NCBI RefSeq assembly: GCF_001540865.1
Contig: NC_033640.1
Span: 4,225,896-4,289,895, forward strand
Source of the DNA: Ananas comosus
Taxonomy: Eukaryota; Streptophyta; Magnoliopsida; Poales; Bromeliaceae
Reading direction: 5' to 3'
DNA: 64,000 bases
Within the stretch, counting starts at the first letter, position 1, and each line of letters begins with the position of its first letter. Both the position numbers and the translations under genes were made by a program. Under the pieces are notes generated by a model. The model was not told the origin of the DNA. It ran no database searches and worked only from the letters and a program-made list of their open reading frames with translations. Below, in pieces: positions 20,112 through 32,200 of the stretch.

Positions 20112-21860
20112 TGTAATATACCGGATTTTAATATAAAAGTAAAAATAAATAAAAATAGTGTCAGATACTATTTTTATTGGATTTAAAAAAGTAAAATATA
20201 AGTCGGAAACGACTTGTGCTGAAATCGGAATGAAAATAGAAAATTTTGAAATTTTCTGTGAGAAACGAGGCTGATATTTTAGCAAAAAATGCACGGTGTT
20301 AGAAAATTATGAAAACTTGGAAATATGTCGGAATTATTTTTATGAGGCTAGATTTAAAGTTTCATGTCAATCCGACATCCGGAATGTGGAAAATAAAATC
20401 CGACTGCTATCTGCTAGAGATTACAGTTCGGTAGAGCTTTCGATGACCAAATATGGTCCAAACTGAAAAGTTAAGATATATTCCATTTATTTAGCAAAAA
20501 TCGAGCCTGACTGTCAAATTTGAGCGCAAATGGACATTTAGAAGGGCCGGCGAAAAGTATATGTACCTAAGCTGCTAAACTGAATGTAAGCTATATTAAG
20601 TTGGGGGGGCTAACCTAGTGTCATAAACATAGGTTGAACAAGTAAACCTAGAGTCGAGATCTAGGTAGAGATGACATAGAACCTAGCGATTGAACCTAGG
20701 TTGAGGATTATAGTGGTAGCAGGGCCAATATGATATGCATGGGTCGAACCTAGATAGGTCAACAGCATAGGGTGTGTCACTACCCTTGAGATGTAGAAAA
20801 TGGATTCTGGAATCCCAAGACTTATGGAACGCTAAGAGTGGTGTTGGGCATGTGCAACGATTTCGCCGCCCGGGGCTAAACCATGGCTGGGCGTGTGCGA
20901 CGATTTCGCCGCCAGATGGTTAAGCCAGTTTATGGATTATGCTGCCGGTTGACTTGAGCCATGGCTGGGCATGTGCGACGATTTCGCCGCCGGGTGGCTA
21001 AGTCAATGAACGCGGTGGGCTGTTGTAGCAACCAGAGCGCGGATTATCCACAGATGATTGACTCAAGACCAAGTCGAGTGGATAGTTTGGTTAAGGTAAA
21101 AGTAACCTTAAGAAAGATTGGCAAGTGACCATAATGTGGCTAAGAGTAAAGAATAAAGATCAGCTAATGCTAAAGATTAGCAAATAATAAAGAACGAATA
21201 ATAATAAAGAATGGCTAAGAATAAAGAGTAGAATCAATTAATTTACTTGCATAAGTTGCATGATTTGCATAGTTGCATATTGAGAGGCATAACATGTATT
21301 TCAATACTTGAATATATATGTCTGTTGTATCTCTGTTGAACTAATATGTTGCAGTGCCTCCTTGGACCTGGTGGGTTGAGCTTTTCCCTTGGGTGGCCGT
21401 ACCCACTGGGAACTATGGACAATAGTTCTCACCCCCGTGTTGTTTTTGATACAGGTTCACACGCGAGCGGCGCGGCGGCGCGAGGAAAGGGCGTAGCTCC
21501 GTAGATAGCGGCCCTACCCCGAGCCTTGAGATGGCGGTACCCCGATGTGGTTTAGCTTAGGGGTTTCATAAGCTAAAGAGCAAACTTGTAATAAATTCTA
21601 GTAACTCGGATTGTATTTGGAAGTTGTGAAATGTAACATGTAATTGTGATGTAAAATGCATCTAATGTGAATGCTTGTAATAGCTAGTTGTTTTATGTTG
21701 TTTGATACTTATGCAATCATTGCTTGAATACTGTTCCTTGTTGGAATCTCTTGTATTGTATTAATTGCGACGCTTAGGACGTACAGGAGAAACTCTGTCC
21801 GTTCCGCGATCTATTGGCGTACTTGAACCTGACCAAATAGGCGGGGCACGGGGCATGACA
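20112..21860 (+). repeat. 3' LTR of the host element (family C1), about 1.75 kb
   Basis: It starts TGTAATATACCGG after a polypurine tract and ends CACGGGGCATGACA. From about 20,610 to the end it resembles the last 1.3 kb of the solo LTR at 30,184-32,985. The first 500 bases are quite different apart from the opening TGTAATATACCG. It contains three copies of a GTGCGACGATTTCGCCGCC motif. Confidence 0.75.
20845..20991 (+). repeat. Three spaced copies of GTGCGACGATTTCGCCGCC in LTR C1
   Basis: Copies near 20,851, 20,894 and 20,972 are each preceded by GTTGGGC or GCTGGGC and followed by a diverged GGCTAAG or GGTTAAG block, giving irregular units of 40-80 bases. The same motif occurs three times in the related solo LTR (31,951-32,139). 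Confidence 0.8.
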
Positions 21861-22936
21861 GTTCGGACCCTACATGCAGGGTCCGGACCCCGAGAGCACT
21901 CCAAATACAAAAATTTTCGAAATTTTCTAATCTTACTCTCCAAGGTCCTTTTTAGTCCCTTACACCCTTATAAGTCATTCCGATCACTCGGAACACTCAA
22001 CGGACCTCTCTAAAGCGTCCATTACCTTACTTTGGTTAATTTGACTAAAGTTCGGTTTAGCGCACCAAGGACTCGGTACACTACAGTGCTAGAATTCGGG
22101 CTCCACAATTTATGGTCGCCGCTTTCACTCGACCCACGACAAACGAAGCCGAAATGAAGTTTTTCCCCAATATCTCGACATAGACTTGTCGGAATTCCAA
22201 TCCGAGTCTCCCAACGCGTCAGTTTATCCACCAATTAGGACTACAAGAGATCAAACCCAAGTTAGATCTCAATCCTACAAAAACCCTAAATGTGAACCTA
22301 GGGTTTCCATAATCAACAAACACCTAATTTTCTTAGGGATTCATGGTTTAACCTAGCATATCATCTTCTAGAAACCACAACTAGAAGAAAATTAACTAAA
22401 CCCTAGCTCATATTCACATGAACTCACCTCAAGTTCTAGCTTTCTCCTCAACCCCTTACACAAGAGCTAGCTTCTTCCCCAAGCAAGCTTCCTTCTCCTC
22501 CAAACTCCACTCTTGGAGCAAACCCTGGAGAGAGAAAGAAAAAAAGGGAGAGAGTAGAGAGTGAGAAAGCTTCTAGAGAGAGAGAGCTTTCTCTTTGTTG
22601 GTGGGAAAATGAAAGGGAAATGACACAATACCCCCTCATATAAGGCTTCCCACTTGCACATTTACACCAAGGGCCCTCACTAATATAACATTTTGGACCA
22701 ACCCAACTTTCCACGCGTACGGGGTCCGGACCCTACAACCATGGTCCGAACCCCGAGAGCATTTCCAGCACAATCTCGCTTGGAACTCCACACTTTGCTC
22801 TCCAAGGCCCCAACCACTGGTTTAGAGTACTCCGAAGCACTCAGAATAATTAACGAACCTCACCGAGTCGGCCGTTACCACACTTCGGTCAATTTGACCG
22901 AAGTTCGGTACATCCTACCGAGATTTCGATATGTTA
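21861..22936 (-). repeat. Antisense LTR fragments with TCCGGA palindromes
   Basis: Two pieces read on the minus strand. The first (about 21,861-22,083) is a U3 piece with GGGTCCGGACCC that seems to end at a TGTAGTG start. The second (22,084-22,936) runs from a transcribed leader through a TTATATGAGG TATA-like motif near 22,640 and a GGGTCCGGACCC pair near 22,720 to a TGTAACATATC start at 22,936. A donor-like AGGTGAGTTC lies near 22,425. Neither piece has an intact far end. Confidence 0.6.
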
Positions 22937-24413
22937 CACTACTGGAAACTATTTTATAGTTCTCAGCCCTATATTTTACAGGCCCATTCATGAGCAGCGC
23001 GACAGCGCGAGGAAACGACGTAGCTTGATAGTTAGTGTATTGCCATTGTTACAAAGATACATCTATCCTTAGCCAACGTATTTTAAGGGTATAGAAATAA
23101 AAATGTAATAACAATTTAATTATAGTTGAAATAGTAAATGTAATGTGAATGTGATGAATCCATGTAATAGTTAGATGTTTAAAGTTTATGATGTTTTCTT
23201 ATACAATCTGTGTACTGATTTTGTTCCTCTTTAGAATGTTTTGAATTGTACTAATTGTGATGGCTTGGACAAATAGTAAAAAATTCTATCTGTTCGGCGG
23301 GTCTCGCGCACGTGCACGTGTAGAACTAAAGTTGTCCAAATATCCGTTATACCGGACCCAACCCGGACCCTACCCCGACCCTATCCGGACCCGATAAAAA
23401 AATGGATAGTATACGAGTAAAAAAAATTACTCATTAAAATTTCTGGTACGGATCCAAATATTTTATACCAATACCTAATTTGGACCCGACCTGAACCCAA
23501 CGTTTAAATGGGTAGGGTCCATAATAGTTTTCAAATCCAGACCCAGAAACGGACCCGAACCCAATGAAATATTAAATAGTAAACAAATAAGATTTGAACT
23601 TTTGAAGTTGATAGATCAATTTTAATACGACTTATAGATGAAGGGTCCCTAAGTATTTTCATTCTAGTAAAACACTGAAATCCCAAACACTCTTTTACTC
23701 CCTTTTTTTCTAGTTTTTTACACTTTTTTGTTTCACTTCCGCATAAGAGTTCGTATGAAACAATATTTCCATCGTGGTCATCAATCAGCGACATTAATCC
23801 TCTACAAGCGTCGCACGAGTTTTTTCCAAATCCCTTCTCGAATTATAGTCAACAACCTAGTTTTTTTTAATGAATATTTTATTTAGTAAACTTTTTGGTT
23901 CTTCTTTATTTTTTTTTCTTTTTTTTGAATGTCCGTATATAATATTAATAATTACTACAACCTATATTCTCTTTATCTATAATACGGTATCATAATTTTC
24001 TTATTTTTGTGTTTTTATATGTAAAATTATTTTGAATTTTAGGCTTTTCTTTTTTTTTTGTGTGTTTATATATAATGGCCCTCAAGATAATTTAATAAAG
24101 TTTATAAAAAAATATATATACACGGGTACCCTTACCCGATTTAGACCCGACCCGTATCCGGTTTTGAACTAGTATACAGATAGTCACTACCCAAATCCGC
24201 TCAAATAAACACGATAGGTATATTAGTAACTTACGTATCCAGACCCGAAACCGACACGAAGTTAAATGGATAAGAGTTTTTTTTTTTTTTTCCTAACCAT
24301 TTTCTTTTAGGATACGGTACAATATATCAACTACCTAAACCCGACCCGGTCCATGAACATCTTTATGTGGAAAGTCTTCAACCTATTTAGGAAAGGGACG
24401 ACGGGGCGTGACA
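22937..24413 (+). repeat. Sense LTR 3' portion with an internal insertion
   Basis: It opens with the CTGGAAACTAT...TAGTTCTCA block that elsewhere (21,408 and 32,540) lies mid-LTR, continues through a CGCGACAGCGCGAGG block, and closes with GACGGGGCGTGACA at 24,413. About 1 kb of unrelated sequence (roughly 23,336-24,365) interrupts it. This is the last LTR sequence before the host gene. Confidence 0.55.
23336..24365. repeat. AT-rich insertion bounded by ACCCGACCC-rich ends
   Basis: Both ends hold overlapping ACCCGACCC, ACCCGGACCC and TACCCGA motifs, and the middle is strongly AT-rich with long T runs. The outer edges (TTGTCCAAATATCC and GGTCCATGAACATC) are loosely inverted. I could not find a convincing target duplication, so the class is unknown; a non-autonomous DNA transposon is one possibility. 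Confidence 0.35.
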
Positions 24414-25155
24414 ACCAAGTCGACCTGTATAGGCTAAATTCGATCCGCTGGCTTCCAATTGGGTCATGCGGGTTGCCATTTAACATTCAAAGCACAAAAT
24501 ATTACAGAATGATTTGAAATATAAAAACGCACCAAACTCCAAAGTTTGGCTCCAAATGGAACCCAATTTAGGGAACATCAACCTCACAGAGGCATACTAA
24601 TATCTACGTGCCAATGCATATAAGTATACGATATTCTTTCTTATTTTCATTAATGTTAGTTAACATAATAGCATTCACTGAACGTTAAGTCTATATTACA
24701 GTGGATACTACAGAGTTTTCCCTCTTTTTCCTCGAATCTTAGTCACAATAGCTTATAAACAATGAGTTGGAAATATATTCTTAAATACCATCGTACTCGA
24801 CTGTATTTCTTGTGCTGTACTCACTGCTGCTGTGCTATCACTATAATTTCTCTCTGGCCTTGCAGCAGTCCAGGATGAATGCATGATGTCACAAAGAATT
24901 TATCAGAGCGGTCATATGCTTACTACAACACTGACAAAAACAACACGAGAGCATGGGAACCCTGGAGAAATGAGAGAAATAGTTATAGGTATGTGAGGAT
25001 ACCAACGGAAAAAATAAAATAAAATAAAAGCCAACCAAGAAAACCAGAGTAAAATCTATAGTACCTCAAGAATGTTGACTCATCATAAGTGCAAATAGGT
25101 TGGCGGATCAAGTAAGGACATACTGTACTGTGTTGGGTTAGTCAACAGGGGCTAT
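24414..25155 (-). other. 3' flank of the host kinase gene
   Basis: This AT-rich single-copy-looking sequence lies downstream of the stop codon at 25,156. It should contain the 3' untranslated region and polyadenylation site, but no one signal can be fixed by eye. No other gene is seen. Confidence 0.4.
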
Positions 25156-25221
25156 TCAGTGACGTTTTCTCCGGTAAAGTGAATAACCAACAAGCGCAGA
25201 TGTTAAGATAGTCCACAGAAC
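25156..25221 (-). CDS. Kinase gene last exon (residues 359-379) with tail anchor
   Basis: It has 21 codons and TGA, acceptor TGCACAG, phase 0. LWTILTSALVGYSLY is a hydrophobic membrane segment at the extreme C-terminus, followed by RRKRH, so the protein is tail-anchored with its catalytic domains in the cytosol (inference). Confidence 0.87.
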   Translation of the reverse strand, partial: VLWTILTSALVGYSLYRRKRH

Positions 25222-28200
25222 CTGTGCAAGGAACACCAAATTTTGTTAAATAAATTCTTGATTGAGCAAACAAATGAATTGAGGTATCATGTCATGCAGG
25301 CGGTTCATAATAACAAAATAACACTTTGATTCTGAAAATAGAAAAAGTGACAACAACCGCAAGAAACACGAAACAATTGTTACCATGTTAATTGTATTCC
25401 ATCTCTCAAGCTTCCTAATCCTACTTTGCATGTCTTCAAGTACCCCATCTGCCTGTGAAACTTCTCTGATGACCCTTGATTCTATACTCAAATTTCCACC
25501 CTGCAGGTTAATTTATTGGATTACGTCAAACGAAGGGACAACATCAGAAAAGGAAAAAAGAAAATTGAATGCACTAGTTAAAAAAGTAACTCCACATTAA
25601 GGTAATCTTCATTAGCCAGTAGGGTCTAATATGCTTTATATCGTATCGACAAACACTAGTCCAGTCTTCACTATGGCAACAGTACTCTATGCCACAATAT
25701 AAATAAAACATTTCTTTTAATATTATGATCCTTCTATTGTTCCTCTCAGCTCCTTTATCCCTCTTTTTCCTCTGTTTGAACGATAAATTACCAAATGGTA
25801 GGGCGTGAAGCAACAAGGTGAAAGATTTTACAGTTGTTGCTTCAAAGTATTATTTTAATAATAATGTTGTTCAACTGTCAGAAAATATTCGAAATTATAT
25901 AAAATAAGTTAAATATGTGGGTGGGGAAGTCCAATAAAAGATGTCAAAAATTCACCAAAAAGCACAAACAGCACAGCCTAATCTTACCCCTTAAGTCTTG
26001 CATAAAGAAAATATACTACCGAGATCACATAACTTCCTACTGGAGATTTCAGTGAAAATAACCATGGAAATAGAAGCAACTTATGGAAAGATTCTTGCTC
26101 AAGCTTTTCTGGTGGATGAACAACAAAAACTTGGTGCGTTATGCTCATAAGACATAGATAGAGCTATAGACAACTATTCTTGTAGTGTAGAAGGCAATTC
26201 GAGTCAGTAGAGTCGTGAAGTTTTACGCTATTGCTAAAATGACTTTCCAAAGCATCTTCTTCATATCCTCCTATACAGGATTTTCAGCACAAAAGATTCA
26301 AAGAAGGCAGACTTTATAGACATAGCATCTGCTCTAGGCATTTGACAAGTGGAAGTGAAATATATCTAGGCGACAAAATAATAATAATAATAATAATAAC
26401 AACAATCCAAAACAAGCTTAGTAAACAGCTGTCAGATGTATTTATTGACAAATTACTCTTATATCTCTTCTAGAAAGTTGAAGAGAAAAGGCATTGTGAC
26501 ATCAACAAACAAAATAGAAGCAGATTGAAGACTCATTTAATTGTGCAATTGGTTGGTGAAAAAGCAAGGGTGCATACTGATAAAAAAATTATTTGCATAC
26601 AAATTTACTAGATCAATAATCTATTAAAGACAATCGAGGGATCCAAGGTGCTGAAACACTACATACTTGAGATTGAATAAACTCCACAAGTTCCTGGAGT
26701 CTGGCAGCTTGCTGATTATGAATGCCATTTGATCCTCTTTCAACTGGTTGCAAGCTCTCAAGAATAATCTGAAGATAGCTCTGCAAAAATAAAAGTTGAG
26801 TGATGATGCTGTGGTAGCAAATACTATACAACACTCATATGGATTTGCTAGCCATTTGTAAAAAGTGAACCTTCGTCGTGTATGAACCATCCAAACTAAG
26901 AATAGATGCAGCGGCAGCAACTATTTCCTTGTTTGTTCCTTTGATTTGAAGGTAAGGATCAGGAACAGCTTGTAGATGATCAACCTCTATAAGAATCTTC
27001 AAAATTGCAGCAGAAATAATTAGCTAGAGAACAGCACTGATGCAACCACTTGATATCTCATGAGGCGTCAGAGATAATATATAAGCAGAAAGGTAGAACC
27101 ACAGAAGTATGATAAATAATCACAAGAGAATACAAAGAGTATGTGTTATAGTACGAGGCAGGTGACATTTTGGTCCTCAAACTTTAATCTGCTACAATAT
27201 CTGGCTCAAAACTTTTAGATTGTTGCAATCAAGTCTCACAGTATAATTTCCTAACTGCATGTTAACGTGTTGCTGACGTGGGAGCGACATGGCAGTATGT
27301 GTTTCATGACATGACAGTAACTAAGATGCCAAATCACTGCCATACAACGGCGCATCATCACTTAGTCAACTAAATTGAACTGCGAAAACTAATTGAATAA
27401 ATTTAAAAAGTTCGAGCTTGAAATTGCACAAATTAAAGTTTGAAGACCAAAGTATCACCTATCTCATAAAGGACTAAAAGTGTAATTTAGCCTAAAAGGA
27501 AGTTTTGAAAATTTTGAAAATTCCTGTCATTTTAAAATCTATATAAGAGAATCTTTCCAGTGTCTTGATTCAAAGTTGACTATAGAATTTAAAATTCTGT
27601 TTGACTCTCTTATTGAATCACTTTTTTAAAGCTTTATTTACTTTCCCATTCCTTCAATATATTCTCCTTAATTCATAGGCTCACCTAACTTTTCTTTCAA
27701 AAAAGTAATATTTCGATGTTCTTAGAAAGACCAAACCATCTCCCCTAAGATAACACTTCTTTCTGCATTAAATCTTTTTGCACTGTTACGAGACCTGGAC
27801 CAGACCAGCAGTCAAACATGTGAATTGACTAAACACTAGTTATTCATTTTTCTCTCTCGAATTAGATTTCCTAAGGATATTCGACAATAGTTTTAAGTAT
27901 ATTAGGTTCTTTAGCACAAAACAATCAAAAGAAGGTGAGAAAATGATAGAGAATAATAATACTAGAATGTCAGAATGATATTGTTACTTACACAAGGTTA
28001 AATATTGAAAAAATTAGCGACTTTTGTAGGCCAAAAAACTATTTGCAAGCAAAAGAAACATAAATAATACTAAAAAAGATAATGAAGTAAGAAGAACCAC
28101 CTACCTTTCCATCCTGGTATATCAATGCAGAAGCTTCAATATATGCCACAGCTTGGTAACTGATACAGTTGAGAGTATATAGTAAGTTCGTTGTGCAAAT

Positions 28201-29190
28201 ATCAATAAAAGAAATTTAGTTGGCAATATTGACAGCTTCATGAATTAGGCCACTACAGTTAGCAGCTCCATCTACAATTCATTCTGTTTTGAGCGCCTTG
28301 AATCTCATAATATGCAACACCAATTGTCATGCACAGTAAATGGTTTTACAAAATCTCATGGAATAAAAAGAGAAAATATTGGAACAACAAATAATAGCAA
28401 CCAAAAAGATATAATAAATCAGCTACAAAATGAAGTTAAAAGGACAGGTTGTAGTGCTATACTTATGGCATCTTTATATTTTTATCAAAAGTAAAATGCT
28501 AAAAACAATGAAATAACACAAACTTCCCTTCCATGATATCAAATGTGCGAAATGTGTGGAGAAACACATGAAAGTCGGACAGGAATTTAACCATTCTGTA
28601 ATCTAAAACGAGAGCAGCAAGCTACCAATACATGGAAAAGGATCTGGTGAAGTTAAACTAGTCTACAATAGCTTAAAACAATCTACGACCTACCCAAGCT
28701 TAAGAAGCCCTGCAACAGTACTAGCACTGATATCAAAATCCACTTTTGGTTGTACAATAAAGTTCCCTTCCCTTATAGGCTGGCAAAAAGAATGTAAGAA
28801 AAGGTCAGCCTCCTGCAACCAATCAGAAAGAATAAAGACAATATCCAGTTAATCAGCTGACCTCACGTATCAACAATGCAAATCTTCCTTCACATATTCT
28901 AACACGTATGCACTCACTCTCTGTTAGCTGTCTACTTGAAGGTGTTCCAGGGAGCCGTAAGTATATATCTGTGAAGTTCTGGACAGAACTACACACTTTT
29001 CCGGGATCAAGCACTCTCATTATTTCTTGGTAGGCCACCTAACAAGCCAAGTCTAGAAATATCATAATTATGTAACATAGGATTGACCAGGAAACTTTTC
29101 CAATTCTATTTCACCTTCTTGTTGCTTTTCAGTACAAATAATGAACTTTCCGGAGAGAGCACTGGATCAAAATCATTTCGAATCTTGAGC

Positions 29191-29226
<36 letters not shown>

Positions 29227-32200
29227 AACTTAGTCACCTTCTAAAGATATAATGAAGATTGGAAAACATGAAAAGCTTGAAAAGAAAGAGAAAAAGAAAA
29301 GCAGTGATGACAAATGATGTTCAAGACAGTTCAAATATCATGGTTGTGCCAACATGTGCATGGACAAGATGTGGTTCAATGTGCTGCTGAAACATGGGAA
29401 ACACTGTAGTCATAATTTCATTCTGAGAGATGGAGCAGCCAACACGACTTTTGTCTCTCTGAACTCTTGCAATAAGATGTGAATGGACTCCACCAACCTA
29501 ACATAATTCAAAAAGATGAGAGAAATTTGTCACCAAACAAGAAAATATATGGTAATGAGGAAACTCTAAAAACTTTTTTAAGTACCCAGGAGGGAAATGT
29601 GAATCTTACAACAGCAATCCATAGGTCAAGTGACTTCCTTATAACAGGATGCAATGTATATACCCCTTCAAAAATCACCTGGTAAGATGATAGAGAAATA
29701 ACATATACACAGAAGGCTAACATAGTGCAGAATACAGATGATACTCCTTGAGCACACAATGTGAAACACATTGGCATAGGGGAACACATAAGCTGAAAGC
29801 ACCATTTATTAGTCAATAGAAACTAAAAGATTTGTTACGACATATTTAGTGTTATGTTCTCCTTTGGACAATAAGCCCCTTTAAAGTTCACTGTATATTA
29901 CTATCATATAAAGTAGGATTATATAGTATATAATCCTGATTGTACTATTACTATAGTAGGCATTCTTACCATAATAGACATATCTCCTGTATTATATATT
30001 TGCATCAATATAATTCAAGAGGGTAAGCTCTTTAGCCTATCTTTCATGGTATCAAAGACAAACCCTAATTCTAAAGTATAGCGATCCAGTGCCACCCTTC
30101 TCACTTGGATCTCATCGGCATTAATCTTGTCCTTTCTTCTCTTATAATAATCATCCTTACTGCTACAGTACAAGCAGTATAGTTGTAATATACCGAACAT
30201 CTATAATTATGAACTTACAGTGTATGTTAGTTTGGAAAGCCATTAGAATGGTTCTAGTGAAGTTCGAAAACATTCGGGTGTTTTCGGTGCCCGTCGGGCG
30301 CGAAAACGGAACCCGAAAAGCCTTATTGGACCTTGACCGAAATCCGGCAAGGCGTGGATGAAAAGATGGTTAAAACACGCTCAAAAACATGTTTTGGGGG
30401 TCTCGGTACAATTAGAGACGAATCAGAGGCCCTACGAGCGAAAACGAGCGAAAACGGACCAAAAGCTGAAATTGCTGAAAATTTGGCTAAGTTCTTAAAA
30501 ATGCTGATTTTCTGGACCTACGGGGTCCGGACCCTAGGGCCAAGGTCCGAACCCCGAGCCCGAAAAATGCAAAGTAGCAGTGGCAAACTTATGATTAAGT
30601 GGTGAGGTTTGACTTATAAAAGGGGGGTCATCTCCTTCCTCCCTCCCTCAGCTATTTTAGCACCAACACACACAAACCTAGTGAGAGAAACTCCTCTCTC
30701 TCTCTAGATATCTCCTCCATCGCTCTAGATCCATCTCTCAAATTTGGAGACTTGGAGGAGATACCTTGTGAACGCGTGAGAGGCGTCGGTTCGGGCCCTC
30801 GTGCACCCGGTTGAGCGGCGTGCTTCTGTCTCGGCGTTCAGATTTTGGTAAGCTTTTGGGATTTGGTTTAATCCTTAATGCTCGGTGTTCTAATAGCCCT
30901 TAGAATGTTTCTACCATATTTTCTCCACGAATATTTGGGTTATTTGGGAGAAATGAGAAGCTAGGGCTTGGATTTGGGTTTTGGGCAAATGGTGAGTTTT
31001 GATCTAATTAAACCCTATTAATCTCTAATTGAAGGTTAGACAAAGGCCCTTGAAGACCCTAGGTAGCGGATCGACATGCGGTTGGTGTTCGTTTGCGGGT
31101 TCGGGCCGAACCGGATCACGTGCGCCGCGAGAGGCCGATTGCAAGTGTCGACAAGCAATCGGAAAGCGATTTGAGGTGGGTTGTGCTCACCGAAGTTATT
31201 AGCTCGCTTCCATGTCAAAGCGAAGTGAGATTGGTTGTTGATGCATATATTGGTAGTTAGTTGTAGAACATATGAATGCATGAGTTGAATGCTATGTTAG
31301 ACTACCATTGGATGCATGATGATATAATGTAGAAATGCTAGATGAAATGCATATATGTATAATTGGTAGGTTGCATATGATAATGTGGATGCATGAATCC
31401 TATTATGCTTGATGTTTATTACCTACTGTTGAGATGAATGCATAATGTACATATTGCAGAATATGCTAGAAGAATGCATATTGACCTAATGTAGAGATGC
31501 TAAATGAATGCATGTTGATATATGCTAGATTATATATGCATGTTGACAGGTTGTGGCCTGTGCTAGATTCATGTAGATGTGAACTTGGGTTGATAACTCT
31601 AGGTTGATTAGAGAACTCGACATTGGAAAGCAAGAACATGTGTTAAATAGATCGAGTGGCATTGTACCTAGTGTCATGAACATAGGTTGGATATGAGTGG
31701 CATTGAAGCTAGTGTTAGTAAACATAGGTTGAACGATTGAACCTAGAAGTTGAGATCTAGGTAGAGATGACATAGAACCTAGCGTGGCGTCGAGCCTTGG
31801 TTGTGCATTATAGTGATAGCAGGGCCACTAGGATGTGCATGGGTCGAACCTAGATAGGTCGACACTATAGGGTTTGCAGATGACCCTTGAGATGTGGAAG
31901 TGGATTCCGGAATCCCAGGACTCGTGGTGACCTTGGTATCAAGGCTAAGGCGTGTGCGACGATTTCGCCGCCGAGATTGATACCAAGGAGATCGGGTGAG
32001 TGCGCAGAGTTCACTACCCGGGGCTTGAACCATTGTTGGGCGTGTACGACGATTTCGCCGCCAAATGGTTAAGACGGTTATTGGATTATGCCGCCAAGTG
32101 ACTTGAGCCAGTGTTGGGCATGTGCGACGATTTCACCGTCAGGTGGCTAAGTCATGTAGTGCGGTAGGCTGTTGTAGCAGCCAGTGCGCGGTAGTCCGCG

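Noticed and set aside
20845..20991. Possible CRISPR-like repeat and spacer pattern
   Set aside because: Only three copies, irregular spacing, eukaryotic LTR context and related spacers.
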